Positions 1 through 9,275 of a stretch of DNA of 64,000 nt are shown one piece after another (position 1 is the stretch's first letter; each line of letters opens with the position of its first letter). The position numbers and the translations under genes were made by a program. Location of the stretch: positions 4,320,001 through 4,384,000 of the forward strand of contig NZ_CP152003.1 in NCBI RefSeq assembly GCF_038595065.1, given 5' to 3'. Source of the stretch: Sutcliffiella sp. FSL R7-0096 (GTDB lineage Bacteria; Bacillota; Bacilli; Bacillales; Bacillaceae_I). The notes below the pieces were generated by a model. It saw only the letters and a list, made by a program, of their open reading frames with translations, was not told where the DNA came from and ran no database searches.

Positions 1-1413
1 TGCTTCACTTTCCGGATTCAGTCCGACAATGCTCACACTCTTACCTAACTTTTGATATTTCAATACCGTTTTTGCAATGGCTGTTACTGCTGATTGGTCC
101 CAGACATGCGTGTTACTGAAGTCAATAACCACTTCTTTTGGGTCATTGTTATAATCAAAAAGTTCTACAAAGTGGCTCATCGTTCCAAAGAACATTTGTC
201 CAGAAATGTGATAATATACTTTATTTTCTCTTAATGTCATTGTTGCTTTAATTTTGGCCATTTTCCATCCGAAGATCAAGGCACTTAAAACAACCCCTGC
301 TGCCACACCTTTTGCCAAATCATGCGTGTAAACAACAATTGCTACTGTTACAATCATAACAACTGCATCTGCACGAGGAATCTTGTGCAGTTCACGAATA
401 GATTGCCAGTCGAACGTACCAATTGCTACCATGAACATTACACCTACAAGTGCTGCCATAGGAATTTGCACGACAATATCTCCAAGAACCATAATGAGGA
501 ATAATAAGAACACTCCGGCAACCATGGAAGAAAGCCTTCCCCTACCACCAGATTTAACATTAATCACCGATTGACCAATCATTGCACAACCAGCCATACC
601 ACCGAAGAATCCAGTAATGACATTGGCAATACCTTGACCCTTCATCTCACGGTTTTTATCACTTTTGGTTTCTGTCATCTCATCAACGATTGTTGCTGTT
701 AATAAAGATTCTAAATTACCTACAATCGCTAGAGTAAATGCGTAAGGTAAAACAATCATAAATGTTTCCCAAGAAAGTTCAACCATCGGAATGTTGAAAA
801 TAGGAAGGGCTCTAGTAATCTCCCCTTGATCTCCAACAGTACTTAAGCCAAAACCTCCACCAAAGATGGCAATTGCAGTGATTACAGCAATCGCAAACAA
901 AGCAGATGGAATAGCTTTAGTAAATCGAGGTAAAATATAGATGATAGCTAGTGTAGCTGCTACAAAAGCATACATTACCCAAGTTGCACCAACAAATTGC
1001 TCCAATTGAGCCATAAAGATAAGAATTGCTAGTGCATTAACAAAACCGATAATGACTGCCTGTGGTAAGAAAGACAAATACTTACCTAGCTTGAATATCC
1101 CCATCAGTATCTGAATGATACCTGTCAGGATTGTTGCAGCAAAAAGATACTGCACACCATGATCGGCAACTAATGTAATCATCAGTAATGCCATGGCTCC
1201 AGTTGCTGCAGAAATCATTCCTGGTCGTCCACCTGTAAACGCAATTATTACTGCGATACAGAAAGAAGCATATAAGCCTACCATCGGGTCCACACCTGCA
1301 ATGATAGAAAATGCGATTGCTTCTGGAATGAGGGCTAATGCTACGGTCATACCGGCAAGTACGTCTCCGCGTACATTACCGAACCATTCTTGTTTTAAGT
1401 TTGCTACGTTCAT
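1..1413 (-). CDS. SulP-family anion transporter (3' end outside window)
   Basis: This is a SulP (SLC26-type) inner-membrane permease, predicted to carry sulfate, bicarbonate or a related anion. The open frame runs 471 codons from ATG at 1413 (Shine-Dalgarno AGAGGTG) to the left edge with no stop. The N-terminal core has the SulP signature [19 protein letters not shown], followed by about ten hydrophobic segments. A STAS domain begins near the left edge ([15 protein letters not shown]). It is closely similar to the divergently transcribed SulP gene at 1996, so the two are paralogs facing away from each other across about 580 bp. Substrate is not readable from sequence. Confidence 0.9.
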   Translation of the reverse strand, partial: MNVANLKQEWFGNVRGDVLAGMTVALALIPEAIAFSIIAGVDPMVGLYASFCIAVIIAFTGGRPGMISAATGAMALLMITLVADHGVQYLFAATILTGIIQILMGIFKLGKYLSFLPQAVIIGFVNALAILIFMAQLEQFVGATWVMYAFVAATLAIIYILPRFTKAIPSALFAIAVITAIAIFGGGFGLSTVGDQGEITRALPIFNIPMVELSWETFMIVLPYAFTLAIVGNLESLLTATIVDEMTETKSDKNREMKGQGIANVITGFFGGMAGCAMIGQSVINVKSGGRGRLSSMVAGVFLLFLIMVLGDIVVQIPMAALVGVMFMVAIGTFDWQSIRELHKIPRADAVVMIVTVAIVVYTHDLAKGVAAGVVLSALIFGWKMAKIKATMTLRENKVYYHISGQMFFGTMSHFVELFDYNNDPKEVVIDFSNTHVWDQSAVTAIAKTVLKYQKLGKSVSIVGLNPESEA

Positions 1414-1671
1414 AGCACACCTCTTTCTATAATATTTAGTTGTTGACTTTCTACTCTCAAGAAAGTCGGGTCCGTTTGCAACAGAATGAATCATAACACA
1501 GAATAAAATGTCTGCAAATCTCCCTGAAAACGCAAACAATAAGAAATAGCTCTTTCATTCTTCCCCTTACTTCATTTTCCTCGATATTTCGTATGAACTT
1601 CAAAAAAATACAAATAGGCCCGGTACCAGCGTTCGGGTAACCAGGGGAAAAGTAAATTCTTTTATCCGTAA

Positions 1672-1697
1672 AGTCCTAACTTTCAGGGCTTTTTTTA
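1672..1697 (+). terminator. Hairpin plus U-tract between the divergent SulP genes
   Basis: AGTCCT pairs with AGGGCT around a 7-nt loop (1672-1690) and is followed by seven T residues. This is a compact intrinsic terminator on the plus strand, about 300 bp upstream of the second SulP gene. Just upstream (1617-1655) is a GC-rich structured stretch including CCCG/CGGG. The pair could be a leader RNA with an attenuator, but I do not recognise a known riboswitch class. Confidence 0.5.
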
Positions 1698-1701
1698 TAT
1701 G

Positions 1702-1857
1702 TCAATTTTCGATAAAATTAGGAAGTTTGCAGCAACAGATTAAGTCTTCTGCTCCAATTTCATCACGAACAAGCTTAAACTCAACCATTCGTTTCCATCT
1801 GGTTCTGTTACCCACAACTTATCTTGTACTAAATCACAATCGTGCCCTTCGGAGCAA
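1702..1857 (-). pseudogene. Remnant of an ArsI/CadI-like glyoxalase-fold (VOC) protein
   Basis: Reading the minus strand gives VQDKLWVTEPDGNEW in one frame, which resembles the C-terminal QDKVWVTDPDGNEWE segment of ArsI/CadI-type VOC dioxygenases. The frame then continues naturally only after a shift, as VEFKLVRDEIGAEDLICCCK, ending at the stop at 1702. The Cys-rich tail also resembles that family. No start or N-terminal domain precedes it. The remnant suggests that an arsenic or cadmium resistance gene once sat here. Assignment rests on about 35 residues. Confidence 0.55.
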
Positions 1858-1995
1858 CACTATTAAGAAATTCAAATATGCAATTTAGAAAATATTGGTG
1901 GCTGGGTATCACTTTCCTTTTAACATTTAATCTACTTTCACTATTCATGAATTTATCTTATTTGCAAATAATAATTCATGAAAGGAGGAGGTATC

Positions 1996-3444
1996 TTGGA
2001 GAACACTAATTATTTTCACTCATGGTTTGGAAATATTAAAGGGGATATACTTTCTGGTATCGTCGTAGCATTAGCCTTAATACCAGAGGCAATTGCTTTC
2101 TCCATAATAGCGGGAGTAGATCCTATGGTAGGATTATATGCTTCTTTTACAATTGCTGTTGTCATTGCATTTGTCGGTGGTAGACCTGGAATGATTTCAG
2201 GTGCAACTGGAGCAATGGCCTTGTTATTTATTCACTTAGTTGCAGAGCATGGATATCAGTATTTATTGGCAGCAACCATATTAACAGGGGTCTTACAAAT
2301 TATCTTTGGTGTGCTAAAACTAGCTCGATATATGAAGTTTATTCCACGTTCTGTGATGGTGGGATTTGTTAATGCATTAGCAGTATTAATTTTTATGGCA
2401 CAATTGGAGCATTTTATAGGTGAAACTTGGATTATGTTTGTATTAGTAGCCTTGACCCTTGGTATTATTTACTTGTTTCCTTATCTAAATAAAACCATTC
2501 CCTCTACTTTAGTCGCAATTATTACAGTAACAACGATCGCAATCTTTAGTAATACTGGTGTCCGGACAGTTGGGGATATGGGAACTATTTCTAAAACCCT
2601 GCCTTCCTTTTTCATTCCAGACATTCCCCTATCTATAGAAACTTTGATGATTATCCTCCCTTACTCACTTGCTCTTGCTTTAGTAGGTATATTAGAGTCC
2701 TTGTTGACTGCCTCTATCGTGGATGATATGACGGATACTGGAAGTAATAAAAATTCCGAAAGTAATGGACAAGGTATTGCCAATATTATTACAGGATTCT
2801 TTGGAGGAATGGCAGGTTGTGCAATGATTGGTCAATCGATTATTAATGTAAGTTCTGGAGGCAGAGGAAGATTATCCTCCTTGTTTTCTGGTATTTTCCT
2901 CATGTTTCTAATCGTTGTACTGGGAGACATCGTTGTTCAAATTCCGATGGCCGCATTAGCTGGAGTGATGATAATGGTAGCTATAAGTACGTTTGACTGG
3001 AATTCAATAAAAACCTTACACCTTATTCCAAGAACTGACGCTGTGGTAATGGTAGTAACCGTTCTAACCGTAATATTTACTCACAATCTTGCCATTGGTG
3101 TTTTTACTGGGATACTTTTAAGTGCCATATTCTTCGTTTCTAAGATTTCAAAAGTTCGTGTAGAAAGCACTCTTGATGGGAATAAAAGAATATATAAATT
3201 AACAGGTCAGTTGTTTTTCGCGTCTGTTACAGAATTATTAACTAAATTTGATTATAAAGAAGATGTTTCGGCAGTAGAGATCAACTTGAGAAGATCGCAT
3301 TTATGGGACGACTCTGCCATTGCTGCTATTGACAAAATTGTTAATAAATTCGAGGAAAGTGGCAAACAAGTAATCCTAACGGGGTTAAACGAGGATAGTT
3401 CTGAATTAGTTGAGAAATTAACCAATAAACTAGGTTCACACTAA
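1996..3444 (+). CDS. SulP-family anion transporter with STAS domain
   Basis: This 482-residue integral membrane permease is predicted to move sulfate, bicarbonate or a similar anion. An ATG lies at 1978, but AAAGGAGGAGGT sits inside that frame and points to the TTG at 1996. That start also aligns with the N-terminus of the paralog ending at 1413. The SulP core ([22 protein letters not shown] near residues 25-45, about ten transmembrane segments) is followed by a C-terminal STAS domain with [20 protein letters not shown] universal stress protein follows after 15 bp, so the two are probably cotranscribed. Confidence 0.92.
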   Translation: MENTNYFHSWFGNIKGDILSGIVVALALIPEAIAFSIIAGVDPMVGLYASFTIAVVIAFVGGRPGMISGATGAMALLFIHLVAEHGYQYLLAATILTGVLQIIFGVLKLARYMKFIPRSVMVGFVNALAVLIFMAQLEHFIGETWIMFVLVALTLGIIYLFPYLNKTIPSTLVAIITVTTIAIFSNTGVRTVGDMGTISKTLPSFFIPDIPLSIETLMIILPYSLALALVGILESLLTASIVDDMTDTGSNKNSESNGQGIANIITGFFGGMAGCAMIGQSIINVSSGGRGRLSSLFSGIFLMFLIVVLGDIVVQIPMAALAGVMIMVAISTFDWNSIKTLHLIPRTDAVVMVVTVLTVIFTHNLAIGVFTGILLSAIFFVSKISKVRVESTLDGNKRIYKLTGQLFFASVTELLTKFDYKEDVSAVEINLRRSHLWDDSAIAAIDKIVNKFEESGKQVILTGLNEDSSELVEKLTNKLGSH

Positions 3445-3459
3445 GCAAGGAGGCGTAAG

Positions 3460-3879
3460 ATGTTTCATAAAATATTACTTGCATCAGATGGATCAGAACA
3501 TTCAAAAAGAGCAGCTGAAAAGGCAATAGAAGTTGCTAAATGTAGCAAAGATTCTTTATTAGAAATTGTGTATGTTATTGACGGAGATCAAGCTAAATCT
3601 GACGTTTTACAGAATTGGAACACAGCAGATTTGGATGACAAAAGAACGAAAAAAATTAGATGGGTAGAGCAGAAAGCAAAAGAATCAAATATTACTTTTA
3701 ATGTGAAGACACTTAGTGGAGAGCCGGGACCCTCTATTGTAAAACATGCTAACGAATACGATTTTGATTTAGTAGTTATAGGAAGCAGAGGGCTTAATAC
3801 ACTTCAAGAATTCGTATTAGGGAGCGTAAGTCATAAGGTTGCAAAGAGAGCACAATGCCCCGTTATGATTGTGAAATAA
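3460..3879 (+). CDS. Universal stress protein, UspA family
   Basis: This 139-residue cytoplasmic protein has the nucleotide-binding Usp fold. It starts MFHKILLASDGSEHS and ends with the ATP-binding-type motif GSRG-x9-GSVS followed by CPVMIVK, the full Usp architecture. A Shine-Dalgarno AAGGAGG precedes the ATG, 15 bp after the SulP stop. SulP-Usp gene pairs are common in bacteria, and the stress protein may modulate or respond to the transporter. That link is inference. Confidence 0.92.
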   Translation: MFHKILLASDGSEHSKRAAEKAIEVAKCSKDSLLEIVYVIDGDQAKSDVLQNWNTADLDDKRTKKIRWVEQKAKESNITFNVKTLSGEPGPSIVKHANEYDFDLVVIGSRGLNTLQEFVLGSVSHKVAKRAQCPVMIVK

Positions 3880-4040
3880 AACAATCTTTATAGCTATTGT
3901 TGGGTTATAAAAAAGTTTGATTAAAAACACGTCCTATTATGTTGAATTTCCAAATATAAAAGAGCCTGCTTTTGAAAAAAGATGTAGCTTTGAAATAAAA
4001 TTTGAGCAAAAATACCTCGAAATCCTTATTTTACGATAAA

Positions 4041-4090
4041 TAAGAAGAATCCATTTTGAAAAAAGATTGATCAAAAAGGATTCTTCTTTA
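4041..4090. repeat. Inverted repeat between usp and the GNAT gene
   Basis: TAAGAAGAATCC (4041-4052) is complementary to GGATTCTTCTTTA (4078-4090) across a 25-nt spacer. It lies between the convergent usp and acetyltransferase genes and may act as a weak bidirectional terminator, although neither side has a clean U-tract. The rest of the 3880-4222 gap shows no coding potential that I can support. Confidence 0.45.
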
Positions 4091-4140
4091 GTAGATTTAA
4101 GTTTGGTTTTTATAAAAATGCTTGATCATTTTCTACCTGT

Positions 4141-4171
4141 GTTGCTCCACAATTTCGCCCGATTGCTGAAG
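4141..4171 (+). repeat. Island repeat, copy 1
   Basis: GTTGCTCCACAATTTCGCCC followed by GATTGCTGAAG. It shares the GCCCGATTGCTGAA core with copies at 4773, 5136, 6409, 6791 (inverted) and 10502. The GTTGCTCCACAAT part recurs at 6792. Confidence 0.55.
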
Positions 4172-4222
4172 AACTAAAATCCTAAATTAGAGCTTCCAAA
4201 ATGGAATAGCTGCTATTTCATT

Positions 4223-4630
4223 TCAACTTCCAGATTGCTTTTTATAATTCCTTAAAATCATACCATTTGTCTTTATCATACCAAACTTATCATAATAGGG
4301 AACCAAGTCATCGTCACAACATAAATCAATCATGTATATGTCATCAAGTTCTTTTAGCATACGATTTACTAGTTCTTTACCTATCCCTTTATTTTTGTAC
4401 TCTGGTAACACCTCAAGGAGTGGAATATAGGCAGATAGAACACCGTCGCTAATCGCGGTAATAAATCCAATTACTTGATCTGTATTATCATCTAACCCAA
4501 TAACTACTTTACTGCTATTTTTCAGCAGTTTTAAGTGAGTTTCTAGTTTTGGTGGATTAGGCCAATTAACAAAAAAACCTTTTAACATATCTGAAGAAAT
4601 ACCATCGAGTGAATTCTTGTATATCATCAT
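4223..4630 (-). CDS. GNAT-family N-acetyltransferase
   Basis: This 135-residue soluble protein has the GNAT fold and would transfer an acyl group from acyl-CoA to an unidentified amine. The acyl-CoA binding motif is seen as LLEVLPEYKNKGIGKELVNRML (R/Q-x-x-G-x-G/A type loop, near residues 73-94), preceded by the VIGFITAISDGVLSAYI strand. The start at 4630 follows GGGAG. It stands alone between intergenic repeats. Similar small GNATs are typical cargo or accessory genes. Substrate unknown. Confidence 0.85.
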   Translation of the reverse strand: MMIYKNSLDGISSDMLKGFFVNWPNPPKLETHLKLLKNSSKVVIGLDDNTDQVIGFITAISDGVLSAYIPLLEVLPEYKNKGIGKELVNRMLKELDDIYMIDLCCDDDLVPYYDKFGMIKTNGMILRNYKKQSGS

Positions 4631-4772
4631 ATATCAGCTCCCAATTTTTAATAACTTATTAGACAGATGATATATCAAAAGTAAAGTAACAAAAATATGA
4701 CCCCCAAGTCTTCTAAGAAATACTTAATTATTCAATTCACATTTAAGAATTCCTACCACTGGCTCGATAAAT

Positions 4773-4800
4773 GCGCCCGTTTGCTGAAAAATATTTAATG
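4773..4800 (+). repeat. Island repeat, copy 2
   Basis: GCGCCCGTTTGCTGAA followed by an AT-rich tail. It has the same core as the other island copies and lies just downstream of the small membrane protein gene. Confidence 0.5.
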
Positions 4801-5010
4801 AAGTCCATGTTTTAATATTTGATCCCTGATAACCTCGTTACCAAATGTGAACCAAAATAAAAGCAGCAATACTATTACTCCCATCACCAGACTAAACCAA
4901 GCAAAATATTTATTTTCCCTATTTATCATAGGATATAGAACAATTAGTAATGACCCAAATGCAAGAGTAATTACTACCGATAGTTGTCCTGTTAGTGTTT
5001 CAAATACCAT
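4795..5010 (-). CDS. Small two-helix membrane protein, unknown function
   Basis: This 71-residue protein has two clear hydrophobic segments (about residues 9-28 and 36-58) separated by the short polar stretch NRENKY, so it is probably a helical hairpin in the membrane. The ATG at 5010 is preceded by GGAGGC at good spacing. I do not recognise a family. It sits alone between repeats in the accessory region. Confidence 0.7.
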   Translation of the reverse strand: MVFETLTGQLSVVITLAFGSLLIVLYPMINRENKYFAWFSLVMGVIVLLLLFWFTFGNEVIRDQILKHGLH

Positions 5011-5135
5011 TTAAACTGCCTCCGCTTCTAATATTATTTCAAGTTAAATAATTCTACCCGATTACTTCATACCAATTATTTCATAATCTAAGAATTCCTA
5101 CATTAAGTTATTTATCGTCTTGGTCCATATAAAAA

Positions 5136-5182
5136 CGAGCGCTGATCCTTGTTCCTGGATCGCGCCCGATAGTTGAATAAGG
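5136..5182 (+). repeat. Island repeat, copy 3 (long form)
   Basis: GAGCGCTGATCCTTGTTCC then TGGATCGCGCCCGATAGTTGAATAAGG. It closely matches the copy at 6409 (GCGCTAATCCTTATTC, AAGGATTGCGCCCTATAGT). The left half has an internal ATCC/GGAT complement and could fold as a small hairpin. Confidence 0.6.
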
Positions 5183-5186
5183 TAAA

Positions 5187-5213
5187 GGCGATCCTTCAAT
5201 TAGAAGAATCGCC
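5187..5213 (-). terminator. Probable terminator of the MBL-fold gene
   Basis: GGCGAT..CTTC pairs with GAAG..ATCGCC around a 5-nt loop with one mismatch. It lies 50 bp past the stop of the hydrolase gene. The following minus-strand sequence is TTTACC, a weak U-tract. Confidence 0.6.
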
Positions 5214-5263
5214 CCTATATTATGTTTGCTGTTAACTTATTGGTGCAAATTTTAGTTAGAAAT

Positions 5264-6121
5264 TCATTTACTTAATTGTGATTTAATTATTTGGTCATTC
5301 ACAAAGGCTTTTATAAAGAAATGTTCATTTGAATTGGGAGTTCTATTATTCTCCCTTTCAAAGCGTTCAATGGCTTTATCAATTGATGTAGAATCTGTGG
5401 CTTTGCTGGTAGAGATAAGTTCCTTCCAATACAGATTCATTTCTTCTAAGTCACAAATAGACTCATGTCCAAGTATGAAGTAATTAGCATCATACTTTTG
5501 AATATCTTCGATCATAGACAATAAAAGCGATTGTTTGTAATGAAATAAAGAATTTGTTGTTGTTCCATAAGCACTATCACCTAAAAAAAGAACTTTATCG
5601 TCAGGAATATAAATAATGGTTGAATCTTCACTATGCGTTCCCTTTATTGTTTCTAGGACACAAATCTTGTTTCCTAGATCAATAGTTAGGGATTTTTCAA
5701 ATATAATATCCGCAGAGTTTAACCTAAAGGAATCCCTCAAGGGTATTTCATTTATTATGATTTCCATACATTTAGAAGAGATCCTATTAGACTCTACATA
5801 TTTGTGAAGGGAATCATCATCAAAAGAATAGCTTTGCCACTCTTCTAGTATTTGATTTGTAAGGCTATTAACTATGATTGTAGCACCAAATTCATTCAGC
5901 CCTAAGATATGGTCCCAATGTCCATGAGTTACAATCAAATATTTAACTGGAGGCAGATTTAAAGCCTCAATTTCCTTTAAAAAGTCTTGTGCATGCTGGA
6001 CTGAATTTCCAGAGTCTATTACAAGACTAAATTTATCTCCACAAACCAACCCTAAAGTTGGTCTTTCTTTAATATCATCGTTTGATAAATAATAAATAGA
6101 TGGGGTAATTTTATTTAGCAT
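5264..6121 (-). CDS. Metallo-beta-lactamase-fold hydrolase
   Basis: This 285-residue protein carries the MBL-superfamily zinc motif THGHWDHILG (HxHxDH, about residues 65-74). Downstream metal ligands are visible as GTHSEDSTI (His) and LFLGDSAYG (Asp), with a later His in ILGHES. It has no signal peptide. The ATG at 6121 follows GAGGAG. Substrates in this superfamily range from beta-lactams to thioesters and lactones, and nothing here fixes which. The gene has its own leader with an inverted repeat, so it is likely a single transcription unit. Confidence 0.85.
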   Translation of the reverse strand: MLNKITPSIYYLSNDDIKERPTLGLVCGDKFSLVIDSGNSVQHAQDFLKEIEALNLPPVKYLIVTHGHWDHILGLNEFGATIIVNSLTNQILEEWQSYSFDDDSLHKYVESNRISSKCMEIIINEIPLRDSFRLNSADIIFEKSLTIDLGNKICVLETIKGTHSEDSTIIYIPDDKVLFLGDSAYGTTTNSLFHYKQSLLLSMIEDIQKYDANYFILGHESICDLEEMNLYWKELISTSKATDSTSIDKAIERFERENNRTPNSNEHFFIKAFVNDQIIKSQLSK

Positions 6122-6155
6122 GTTATTTCTCCTCTTTTAATTATTTTTGAGAAAT

Positions 6156-6196
6156 GAGAAAATCTACATGCTCGGTTAAATTGTATAGATTTTCTC
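6156..6196. repeat. Inverted repeat in the leader of the MBL gene
   Basis: GAGAAAATCTA (6156-6166) and TAGATTTTCTC (6186-6196) are perfect 11-nt inverted arms 35-75 bp upstream of the hydrolase start. They could be an operator or a leader hairpin. The rest of 6197-6408 is AT-rich with no supported gene. Confidence 0.45.
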
Positions 6197-6408
6197 AGAT
6201 TATTTTTTTACCATTGGACTTTACCTCCTTTGTCTAAGAACATTCAGATAATAACACAATAATACTCTAACATACTTTACCAATCGATGGATGATTTATT
6301 TACCAACTTTTTCAAGGACTCTTCTTATGAGATAACTCTAGGGTAATGTCAGCCTTCCTAAACTTCTCCCTCTAACCTATTTTTTTGCAAACTATCCAAT
6401 TAGTTAAA

Positions 6409-6455
6409 ATTAGCGCTAATCCTTATTCAAGGATTGCGCCCTATAGTGTAATAAG
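6409..6455 (+). repeat. Island repeat, copy 4 (long form)
   Basis: TTAGCGCTAATCCTTATTC then AAGGATTGCGCCCTATAGTGTAATAAGG. It is the closest relative of the copy at 5136, with ATCCTT/AAGGAT able to form a hairpin. Confidence 0.6.
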
Positions 6456-6594
6456 GAAATAAATAATTTAGTGTAGATTGTCTTCGAACTCATTTAATAG
6501 CCTAATTGAACCTTAAATATTGTAAATACTTGGTATAAGTGATAACTTGTATAGACATAGTGTTGCTTTTCCTATGTAAAGGAGGAAATACACT

Positions 6595-6747
6595 ATGATT
6601 AGTAATGCTGAACGCTTACTATTTATTAGAGGACTTGGACGTTTACAAAAAGATTTCAAAAAATGTAGCGATAACCCCGTGCGTAACGCTATTCATCAAG
6701 ACATTCTTCTACTTCGAAAGACATTATCTATAACTGCTAGAAATTAG
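6595..6747 (+). CDS. 50-residue protein, unknown function
   Basis: This short gene has a strong ribosome site (AAAGGAGG, 7 nt before ATG) and an intrinsic terminator overlapping its stop codon. Both argue that it is real. The product begins MISNAERLLFIRGLGRLQKD, is basic (several Lys and Arg) and ends LLLRKTLSITARN. No transmembrane segment or signal peptide is visible. It is transcribed toward the tnpC gene. I do not recognise the family. Confidence 0.65.
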   Translation: MISNAERLLFIRGLGRLQKDFKKCSDNPVRNAIHQDILLLRKTLSITARN

Positions 6748-6757
6748 CAGTTTTTTT
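6734..6757 (+). terminator. Terminator of the 50-residue gene
   Basis: CTGCTA pairs with TAGCAG around GAAAT, followed by seven T residues. The right arm overlaps the TAG stop at 6745. Confidence 0.8.
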
Positions 6758-6790
6758 AATGTATAGTATGTAGTCAACTTCACAGATATG

Positions 6791-6830
6791 AGTTGCTCCA
6801 CAATCGGGCCATTATATATAGTATCATGGT
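6791..6830 (-). repeat. Island repeat, copy 5 (inverted), left flank of the Tn554-like module
   Basis: On the minus strand this reads ATACTATATATAATGGCCCG then ATTGTGGAGCAACT. It matches 10502-10525 (ATACTACATATAATGGCCCG) at 19 of the first 20 positions, in the opposite orientation. The two copies bracket tnpC, tnpB and tnpA. Confidence 0.6.
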
Positions 6831-6834
6831 AAAA

Positions 6835-6858
6835 AATGAGGTTCGATCGAACCTCATT
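6835..6858 (-). terminator. Terminator of the tnpABC genes
   Basis: AATGAGGTTCGA and TCGAACCTCATT form a perfect 24-nt palindrome 35 bp after the tnpC stop. On the minus strand it runs into TTTTACC. Confidence 0.75.
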
Positions 6859-6892
6859 CTATGTTTACATGTTAATAAAGATATGGTTTATT

Positions 6893-7279
6893 TTAATTGA
6901 TTTCCTTATAAATTGCGGCCCAATCGACCTTTAATTGTTCCTTCAATTTCTTATTTTCTTCTTCGAGATGCATCATTTTCTTTCGAAGTGATGCAATTAT
7001 CACATCTTTAGAATGGTCTGTCATGTTTCGTTTTACTTGATTCGGTGAATCTAATTTTTCTTCTTGTTTTCTTAATGTTTCAATTCTCGACCTGATATCG
7101 CTGTGTTTATATAAAAATGGTTTTGATACCCCTGATTTTGCTGATACAGAATTAAAATTTATCTTTTCTTTATGTTTAATCATTTCTTTAATGGTACTTT
7201 CAACCTTTTGCTTTGCTTTTTGCTGTTTTTCTTCGATACTTCGAAGAAGTGGTTGAGTATTTGGGTTTATATTTGCCAT
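6893..7279 (-). CDS. TnpC-like accessory transposition protein (DUF6262 type)
   Basis: This 128-residue, highly charged protein has no membrane segment. The N-terminal half contains a helix-turn-helix-like stretch (NFNSVSAKSGVSKPFLYKHSD, residues about 41-61). The C-terminal third is a coiled coil (IIASLRKKMMHLEEENKKLKEQL). Small proteins of this build follow the two recombinases in Tn554-family elements, where TnpC influences the efficiency and orientation of transposition but is not essential. It starts 22 bp after tnpB. Assignment rests on position and layout as well as sequence. Confidence 0.75.
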   Translation of the reverse strand: MANINPNTQPLLRSIEEKQQKAKQKVESTIKEMIKHKEKINFNSVSAKSGVSKPFLYKHSDIRSRIETLRKQEEKLDSPNQVKRNMTDHSKDVIIASLRKKMMHLEEENKKLKEQLKVDWAAIYKEIN

Positions 7280-7301
7280 TGTATTTCATCTCTTTCTATA
7301 T

Positions 7302-9275
7302 TCAGTTTCTCAATTCTCTTCTTGTTTTAGGAAGTCCATAAATCCCACCATTTTTTATTATTCCATCTCTAATTTCTTTATACTTTTTCAATTTTGGCTG
7401 AATAATTTCAATTGATCTATTTCTACCTGATTTTTGATATATCTCAATATCAGATTCCATTTTAAGAATTTGGTCGTTATAGAAATCTAGAAACGTCAGA
7501 TCTACATGGAAACTGCGGCAATTGTTTTTTATACATGGTGGTTCTAAAGTTTGTTCCAAAAAGTCACAATTATTTTTGGGGCTTTTAATACACAAACCGT
7601 GATCTAATCGAATGGAATCCAAATTGTGGCGGAGCCATTCTAACTCTAATCCATTTTCGTCTGCTTGTTTTTCTATACTAGTAGCGATAATTTTGCCACC
7701 TGGATTTAATCTTACAGCCCCATTACTTGTGGCTTTTTCCCATTCTTTTCGAAGGGTTGTATCATGAATCTGGGCGTATACCAGTGTCATTTCAGGGCTC
7801 ACATGAGCCATCAGCTTTTGTACATGTAAAATGTTCATACCGTTATTAATAAGGTTTACTCCATAACGATGTCTAAATGCATGTGCTTTACATCGATAGA
7901 TATCTCCGTTTTCATCCATTATATTATTTTCAATAGCTAGTTTATTTAAATTATTTACTACATTGTCACGCGAAATGGGCTGTCCTTTTCTTGTACCATG
8001 ATAGGTTGGAAATAAATAATTTAATGGATTTGTTTCTGAAGTCGATTTTTCCCTTGTTAATTTTTGTTGGGAAAGCACAACCTTAGCTATTTCTTCCGAA
8101 ATTGGGACCCGATGATTTTTCCCCTTTACTTTACGCTGATCTCCGGTAATCCACCAACCATCTTCTCTTTGAATCAAGCAATCTACTTTCAAAGAACACA
8201 CATCTGAAATTCTAAAGCCTGATGTCTCTAACAATATTACAACCGGAATAATCTCCTGCGGCAGTTTTCCCATGTGATCAATGATCTGATTCCAAACAAA
8301 ATCAGATATGTATTTAATTTCGTTAGATGCCTTTGGAGGTAGTCTAGGTTTATCTTCAGGTACAATTAGGATTCCTACAGGCTTTTTGGGAGCTTCATCC
8401 CATTCATATCTTTGAATATATACAATAAACGTTTCTAGTACAGATAATGAGCGATGGATGTGATTCTCAGTAGGGGGTTGACCTTTGTGAACGCTATCTC
8501 CACCCATTGGAGAGGTTCGCAAATAATGCATAAATTCCTCGATATCTCTCCTACTTAATGAGGTTAAGTCTTGCCAGTTTGGATACTTTTTATAAATATA
8601 TTTAAAGAATTCTTGCAGCTTTGCCATGGTTTGTATGCCAGAACCCCAGCTTAAACTTTCTTGTATTAGAACACGTTTTTCGATATATCTTTTTGCCAAG
8701 TTTTGAAAAGGTCTTGGTACAGAAGTGAAATTTAAAGTGTACCCGCAATTACTGTTATTATAGTCAATACCTAGTTTTCGAACATCCCAAATATCTTTCT
8801 CTGTTTCCTTCCGTTGATCATACCAGTCAAAGAAAAATGAATAAATTCGGTTGTATAACTGGAGGTAGCCTTTTACTGTTAAGTCGCTTTTCCCATGTTC
8901 AAAAAGATAGGTTTTATAGTGAATTGAAAATTTCCCGTAAGGGATGTCTAGAATAGAACCAATATCAGAATAGAATCTGAAAATAAAATCTTGCAATTTA
9001 TTAAATGCAGTAGAATTACTCCATACTGTTGCCATATTTATTTCTAAATTAGTCAACCGACTGAAGAAATAATATTTAAATTCATTTCTAATTCTTGGAT
9101 TCAATGTTTCCTCAAATTTAATTATTGGGCTTTTTATTATTATTTCTTTTTTGTAAAGGGGACAATCTAATGCATCCCATTCTTCGTTTTCCCAATACCC
9201 ACTTAACTCTTGTAAAATTTGCTCATATCTTACAGCTCTAGCTTGTTGTTCAGTTGCTTTATTTAATAAAATCAT
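7302..9275 (-). CDS. Tn554 TnpB-like tyrosine recombinase
   Basis: This 657-residue site-specific recombinase acts with TnpA. An N-terminal core-binding region runs to about residue 340. The catalytic domain shows the tyrosine-recombinase residues: Arg in SGFRISDVCSLK, HAFRH in CKAHAFRHRYG, and His plus the nucleophilic Tyr in LMAHVSPEMTLVYAQ. A Cys-containing C-terminal extension (CDFLEQTLEPPCIKNNC) is typical of this long subgroup. The frame opens at TTG-like codons near 9284, but AAAGGTGACAAG favours the ATG at 9275. It overlaps the 3' end of tnpA by 17 bp, so the two are translationally coupled. Confidence 0.85.
   Translation of the reverse strand: MILLNKATEQQARAVRYEQILQELSGYWENEEWDALDCPLYKKEIIIKSPIIKFEETLNPRIRNEFKYYFFSRLTNLEINMATVWSNSTAFNKLQDFIFRFYSDIGSILDIPYGKFSIHYKTYLFEHGKSDLTVKGYLQLYNRIYSFFFDWYDQRKETEKDIWDVRKLGIDYNNSNCGYTLNFTSVPRPFQNLAKRYIEKRVLIQESLSWGSGIQTMAKLQEFFKYIYKKYPNWQDLTSLSRRDIEEFMHYLRTSPMGGDSVHKGQPPTENHIHRSLSVLETFIVYIQRYEWDEAPKKPVGILIVPEDKPRLPPKASNEIKYISDFVWNQIIDHMGKLPQEIIPVVILLETSGFRISDVCSLKVDCLIQREDGWWITGDQRKVKGKNHRVPISEEIAKVVLSQQKLTREKSTSETNPLNYLFPTYHGTRKGQPISRDNVVNNLNKLAIENNIMDENGDIYRCKAHAFRHRYGVNLINNGMNILHVQKLMAHVSPEMTLVYAQIHDTTLRKEWEKATSNGAVRLNPGGKIIATSIEKQADENGLELEWLRHNLDSIRLDHGLCIKSPKNNCDFLEQTLEPPCIKNNCRSFHVDLTFLDFYNDQILKMESDIEIYQKSGRNRSIEIIQPKLKKYKEIRDGIIKNGGIYGLPKTRRELRN

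Noticed and set aside
1455-1475. CTCAAGAAAGTC, resembling a single TnsB-type repeat
   Set aside because: A single partial match with no neighbours at the right spacing and no TGT terminus. Not enough to call the left transposon end.
1612-1660. GC-rich structured block compared with known riboswitches (ydaO, GEMM, fluoride, THI)
   Set aside because: I could not match the conserved bases of any class. It is reported only as possible leader structure.
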